From a bacterium (GTDB lineage Bacteria; Chloroflexota; Dormibacteria; Aeolococcales; Bog-877): a stretch of 9,038 nucleotides of DNA. The stretch is taken from contig JAKBTP010000179.1 of NCBI GenBank assembly GCA_021844355.1, positions 1 through 9,038 of the forward strand, in the 5' to 3' direction. Of the stretch, positions 6,605 through 9,038 are shown one piece after another (position 1 is the stretch's first letter; the number at the start of each line of letters is the position of its first letter). A program made the position numbers and the translations under genes. The notes below the pieces were generated by a model that did no database searches, was not told where the DNA came from, and saw only the letters and a list, made by a program, of their open reading frames with translations.

Positions 6605-6645
6605 GTCCTCTCGGCCAGCCATGACCCCGGGCCGCCAGACGGCAG

Positions 6646-6651
6646 TAGGAT
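6646..6651 (+). promoter_or_regulatory. -10 promoter element of the PIN-domain gene, probably leaderless
   Basis: TAGGAT ends seven bases before the GTG at 6659, so transcription would start at about the start codon itself. No ribosome site is present. ATGACC at 6621-6626 is a weak -35 candidate, with slightly long spacing. Confidence 0.5.
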
Positions 6652-6658
6652 CCGCGGG

Positions 6659-7060
6659 GTGACGCGCTTCGCCATCGACCCAGGGACGCTGGTGGAGATA
6701 GCCAGCGGCTCCCGGCCGCTCAACCCGCACCACCAACTCGTTGCGCCCCACTCGGTACGCTCCAAGGCACTCAATCTGCTGCTGGACCGGGTGCGGAGTG
6801 GCCAGCTCACCGAGGACGACGCCCTGGGGCTCCTGGAGCGCCTCACCGAGATCAAGGTGCGACTCCTGGACGACCGGGTCTCGCGACGATCCGCGTGGGA
6901 GATCGCACAGGAGCGGGGCTGGGCCACGGTCGACTCCGCCGAGTACCTGGCGGTGGCGAGACTGCAGGCGGACGCGCTGATCGCCAGCGACCGAGGTCTC
7001 GCCGAGATGGCCGCCGGCGTGGTGGCGCTGGCGCCCCTGTCGGCGCTGTTCGCCGACTGA
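6659..7060 (+). CDS. Solitary PIN-domain protein (VapC-like fold)
   Basis: A 133-residue PIN-domain protein. PIN domains are Mg-dependent RNases; most small ones are VapC toxins. The expected order is visible: FAIDPGTLVEIA with Asp7, then LVAPHSVRSKALNLLLDRVRSG at 27-48, then TVDSAEYLAVARLQADALIAS at 90-110 with Asp92, and Asp111 in SDRGLA. The acidic residue usually found in the 'E..naL' position appears as Lys36 (SKALN), so activity may be altered. From memory, some orphan actinobacterial PIN proteins have a Gln in the same place ('IRSQAL'), so this may be a subfamily trait and not a mutation. No antitoxin gene lies next to it: upstream is the DinB-like gene and a terminator, downstream a convergent folate gene. 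The start is a GTG with a -10 box seven bases before it. A house-keeping RNase or regulatory role is as likely as a toxin. Confidence 0.75.
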   Translation: MTRFAIDPGTLVEIASGSRPLNPHHQLVAPHSVRSKALNLLLDRVRSGQLTEDDALGLLERLTEIKVRLLDDRVSRRSAWEIAQERGWATVDSAEYLAVARLQADALIASDRGLAEMAAGVVALAPLSALFAD

Positions 7061-7132
7061 GTGGGCGGGGCCGGGAACACCGCCGCGAGCGGATCTCCCA
7101 CCTCGGACCGGCGCCACCTCATCCGGCGGCCA

Positions 7133-7162
7133 GGGGCACCAGGCAGCGCCTGCCGGTGCCCT
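7133..7162. terminator. Hairpin between convergent genes, probable two-way terminator
   Basis: GGGCACC, a bulged A, GGCAG, loop CGC, CTGCC, GGTGCCC forms a 12-pair stem with one bulge, extended by a G-T pair (7133-7162). It lies 73 bases after the PIN gene stop and 18 bases after the folK stop on the other strand, so it could stop transcripts from both. On the plus strand TTCT follows; neither side has a long T-tract. Confidence 0.6.
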
Positions 7163-7179
7163 TCTGGGTGGCCGCAGCG

Positions 7180-7764
7180 CTATCCAGGGGGCCGGACCTG
7201 TGGGGCTGGCTTCCCCCGGGAGCCCGGGTGGTCAGTGAGCCGGCCCGGCTCTCCGGCCTCCTCTGTCGGGACCGGCGGTAGCTGGTCCGGGAGACAGAGG
7301 CGCCAGTCTGGCGGCAGGATCTGCCGCGCCAGCTCCAGGACCCCGGGCCCGCGCCTTCCCAGCGTCCACCGGGGCACCAAAAGGGCCGCACCCCGAAGCA
7401 GGTAGGGCCGCTGCAGAAGGGCCGGGTGGGGGAGGAGCAGCCGTGGATCCGAGCTCTCCTCCCCCTCAACCAAGATCACGTCCACGTCCAGCCGCCGGGG
7501 CCCCTTGTCGATCAGCCGGCGCCGCCCCCCCTCCGCCTCCTGCGCCGCGGCCAGCCATCCCCAGGGGTCGGGTCGGCCCTCGGCGAGGAGCAGCTGGTTG
7601 AGGTAGTCCGGCTGCGACGGGGCTCCGATGGGCACGGTGTTCCACCGCGGCGTGGTGGCCAGGACGTGCACTCCCGCCGCGGCCAGGTGGGCGGCGGCGT
7701 CGTCGAGGTTGTCCTCCCGCGGGCCGAGGTTTGAGCCCAGTGCCAGCACCGCCCGGCTCCCCAT
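7180..7764 (-). CDS. folK: 2-amino-4-hydroxy-6-hydroxymethyldihydropteridine diphosphokinase (HPPK)
   Basis: Cytoplasmic enzyme that moves pyrophosphate from ATP to 6-hydroxymethyl-dihydropterin; the product is the substrate of FolP, encoded just upstream. Family motifs are present: the opening VLALGSNLGPREDNL (6-20), TVPIGAPSQPDYLNQLLL (43-60) with the pterin-contacting Asn56, GPRRLDVDVILV (88-99) with the Mg-binding Asp93 and Asp95, and LLPHPALLQRPYLL (110-123). The usual 'RWGPR' reads DKGPR here. The core ends near residue 155; the last 40 or so residues (Pro/Arg/Glu-rich) have no match to the core fold. The gene starts two bases after the folP stop with only a weak ribosome site, so it is probably translated by coupling. 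No folB lies between the two, unlike in many actinobacteria. The ATG start is clear. Confidence 0.9.
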   Translation of the reverse strand: MGSRAVLALGSNLGPREDNLDDAAAHLAAAGVHVLATTPRWNTVPIGAPSQPDYLNQLLLAEGRPDPWGWLAAAQEAEGGRRRLIDKGPRRLDVDVILVEGEESSDPRLLLPHPALLQRPYLLRGAALLVPRWTLGRRGPGVLELARQILPPDWRLCLPDQLPPVPTEEAGEPGRLTDHPGSRGKPAPQVRPPG

Positions 7765-7766
7765 GC

Positions 7767-8849
7767 CTATGCCCCGGCTCCCGCCCCGCCCCTGCGCAGC
7801 CGGTCCACCACCCGCAGCACGTCGCGGATCTCGGCCACGTCGTGGACTCTGACGATCTCGGCGCCGGCGGCGGCGGCCCAGGCCACCGTGGCGGCCGTGC
7901 CCATCAGCCTCTCCTCCACGGGGCGGTCACCCAGGAGCCAGCCGACCAGCGACTTGCGGGAGGTCCCGACCAGGAGGGGGAAGCCCAGCAGCTCCAACAG
8001 CGGTAGGAGGCGAAGTGCGGAGAGGCTCTGGGCCGGGGTCTTGCCGAACCCGATGCCGGGGTCCAGCACCACTTGGGAAGGCGGGATCCCGGCCAGGGCG
8101 GCCAGCTCCACCGACTCCTGCAAGGAGGCCGAGAGGTCTCGAGGGAGGTCGGCGTAGCGGACGCCCTCCTGGTTGTGCATGCAGACCACCGCCGCCCCGG
8201 CGGCGGCGGCCACCCGGGCCATCCGCCGATCGCGGCGGAGCCCCCAGATGTCGTTGACGGCGGAGGCACCGGCCTCCAGGGCGGCCGCCGCCACCTCAGA
8301 CTTCCAGGTGTCGACGAACACCGGGACGCCGAGCTCCCCGGCCAGCGCTGCCACCGCCGGCCGCACCCGCCTCAGCTCCTCCTCCGCGGGGACCGGCTGG
8401 TGGCCCGGGCGGCTGCTCTCCCCCCCCACGTCCAGGGCGTCCGCCCCCTCGGCCACCAGCTGCCGGCCCCGCGCCAGCGCCTCCTCCACCGAGTCGCCCA
8501 CGCCGTCTCCGCTGAAGGAGTCCGGGGTGACGTTCACCACCCCAAGGATGTAGGTGTGGGCCCCGAAGCGCCACGACCGACTGCCGAGGCGCAGTGCCCG
8601 GGGGGGGCCCTCCATAGCCGCCGCCACCCGGAGGAGGCTGGCCCGCACGCCCCCGGCCCCCAGCGCTCGTGCCAGGGCCCGAAGCGCGGGCGGTCCGGCG
8701 GTCACGGTGAGCCCACCACCCTGCGCCTCGATCCGGCACCCGGGGGGAACCGAGGCCGGCGGCGGCTGGCCGGCAAGGCCAAGCCTGGCCCACGGCCCCT
8801 CGGGCCCAACGCCGCGCGCGAGGGGGACCACGGTCGTCGATTGAGACAT
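7767..8849 (-). CDS. folP: Dihydropteroate synthase (DHPS), with N-terminal extension
   Basis: Joins p-aminobenzoate to dihydropterin diphosphate in folate synthesis; it is the target of sulfonamides. Motifs in order: ILGVVNVTPDSFSGDG (101-116) with Asn106, LDVGGESSRPGHQPV (139-153), VFVDTWKSEV (178-186) with Asp180, AVNDIWGL (197-204), VVCMHNQEG (221-229), VVLDPGIGFGKT (260-271) with Asp263, VGTSRKSLVG (294-303) with Lys299, and VRVHDV (333-338) with Arg334 and His336. The usual STRPG is SSRPG here. From ATG 8849 the protein is 360 residues, about 80 more than usual; the extra N-terminal region looks helical and protein-like (52-80). An in-frame ATG at 8615 (Met79) would give 282 residues, the normal size. 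I kept 8849 because the extension seems coding, but the start is not certain. An in-frame start further upstream at 9014 would run through the GTPase gene and was rejected. folK follows directly. Confidence 0.93.
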   Translation of the reverse strand: MSQSTTVVPLARGVGPEGPWARLGLAGQPPPASVPPGCRIEAQGGGLTVTAGPPALRALARALGAGGVRASLLRVAAAMEGPPRALRLGSRSWRFGAHTYILGVVNVTPDSFSGDGVGDSVEEALARGRQLVAEGADALDVGGESSRPGHQPVPAEEELRRVRPAVAALAGELGVPVFVDTWKSEVAAAALEAGASAVNDIWGLRRDRRMARVAAAAGAAVVCMHNQEGVRYADLPRDLSASLQESVELAALAGIPPSQVVLDPGIGFGKTPAQSLSALRLLPLLELLGFPLLVGTSRKSLVGWLLGDRPVEERLMGTAATVAWAAAAGAEIVRVHDVAEIRDVLRVVDRLRRGGAGAGA

Positions 8850-8855
8850 GGCGCC

Positions 8856-8861
8856 AGTTTG
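8856..8861 (-). promoter_or_regulatory. Weak candidate -10 element for folP
   Basis: The minus strand reads CAAACT six bases before the ATG at 8849. It fits the pattern of the window's leaderless promoters but matches the -10 consensus poorly. No ribosome site precedes this ATG. Confidence 0.25.
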
Positions 8862-8908
8862 ACCGACCGGGGCCGGCCCGACGCCCCCCGCCCCGGGCCA
8901 CCACCACC

Positions 8909-8934
8909 GGTACCTGGCCCACGGCACCTGGCCC
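8909..8934 (+). repeat. Tandem 12-bp direct repeat upstream of the GTPase gene
   Basis: GGTACCTGGCCC (8909-8920) and GGCACCTGGCCC (8923-8934) match at 11 of 12 bases and are two bases apart (period 14). The pair ends eight bases before the -10 box at 8943, so it covers the -35 region of that promoter, in a 108-bp gap between divergent genes. It is a likely binding site for a transcription factor. Confidence 0.7.
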
Positions 8935-8942
8935 GTCCTCCC

Positions 8943-8948
8943 TAGAAT
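8943..8948 (+). promoter_or_regulatory. -10 promoter element of the translational GTPase gene
   Basis: TAGAAT ends nine bases before the ATG at 8958. Transcription would start near 8955, which makes that ATG nearly leaderless. If translation instead begins at ATG 8982, the leader is about 27 bases and contains a good ribosome site (AAGGGG, 8968-8973). Confidence 0.5.
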
Positions 8949-8957
8949 CGACGGAGC

Positions 8958-9038
8958 ATGGCGGAGGAAGGGGAACGGCCCATGCTCAACCTGGCGATCA
9001 TGGGCCACAGCCACGACGGGAAGACCACCCTGGCGGAG
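8958..9038 (+). CDS. Translational GTPase, EF-G-like (N-terminus only; cut by window edge)
   Basis: Only the first 27 codons are in the window. They read MAEEGERP followed by MLNLAIMGHSHDGKTTLAE, where GHSHDGKT (16-23) is a P-loop (GxxxxGKT). The 'GH....GKTTLAE' form, with a hydrophobic strand before it, is typical of translation-factor GTPases and especially EF-G and EF-G-like proteins ('GHsgaGKTTLaE'). EF-Tu-like members usually have GHVDHGKTTL, so I prefer EF-G-like, but the fragment is too short to be sure. Two starts compete: ATG 8958, almost leaderless behind TAGAAT, and ATG 8982, eight bases after AAGGGG. Both give a reasonable N-terminus. The gene diverges from folP across 108 bases containing the tandem repeat. 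Confidence 0.7.
   Translation, partial: MAEEGERPMLNLAIMGHSHDGKTTLAE

Noticed and set aside
6659..7060. A VapBC toxin-antitoxin pair
   Set aside because: No small antitoxin frame lies in the 106 bases upstream, which hold a terminator and a promoter, or downstream before the convergent gene.
8850..9014. Longer folP starting at 9014
   Set aside because: It would run through the divergent promoter region and across the start of the GTPase gene, and the added residues look non-coding.

Overview
The window is very GC-rich (well above two thirds G+C by eye). It looks like an ordinary chromosomal stretch from a GC-rich bacterium related to Actinomycetota, Chloroflexota or the candidate phylum Dormibacterota. 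That placement is inferred from composition, a menaquinone enzyme, a FemAB-type transferase and leaderless-looking promoters; no marker gene settles it. I see no insertion sequence, phage gene, CRISPR array, tRNA or rRNA.

Layout. (1) Positions 1-3743 are a tightly packed minus-strand operon, read right to left: a protein with repeated DUF4388/PATAN-like domains, a lipoprotein with two Ig-like domains and a C-terminal beta-propeller, and menA, which runs off the left edge. Both junctions are stop/start overlaps. (2) A 134-bp divergent promoter region (3744-3877) separates this operon from a plus-strand pair: a FemAB/FemX-like transferase and, overlapping it by four bases, a 209-residue protein of unknown family. 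(3) About 585 bases (5503-6087) hold no convincing gene. (4) A DinB/DUF664-like protein follows on the plus strand, with a strong ribosome site, a TTG start and a terminator-like hairpin, and then a solitary PIN-domain protein. (5) A hairpin in the convergent gap at 7133-7162 separates these from a minus-strand folP-folK pair (two steps of folate synthesis). (6) A 108-bp divergent region with a tandem 12-bp repeat leads into the first 27 codons of a translational GTPase on the plus strand.

How the genes may work together. FolP and FolK act on either side of the same pterin intermediate and are almost certainly co-expressed. MenA is an integral-membrane menaquinone enzyme and its operon partner is a predicted surface lipoprotein, so that operon is envelope-related, but the sequence shows no direct functional link. 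The FemAB-like enzyme probably adds an amino acid to a cell-wall precursor; its coupled partner may assist it or simply be co-expressed.

Regulation. Three genes (FemAB-like, PIN, GTPase) have a TANNNT hexamer 7-9 bases before a start codon, which suggests leaderless transcription. Two internal genes rely on coupling by stop/start overlap, one of them probably from a CTG start. The strongest unexplained signals are the tandem repeat before the GTPase gene, the 18-bp perfect palindrome in the DUF4388 leader, and the coupled FemAB-like/unknown gene pair. I found nothing that clearly amounts to a new defence or mobile system.
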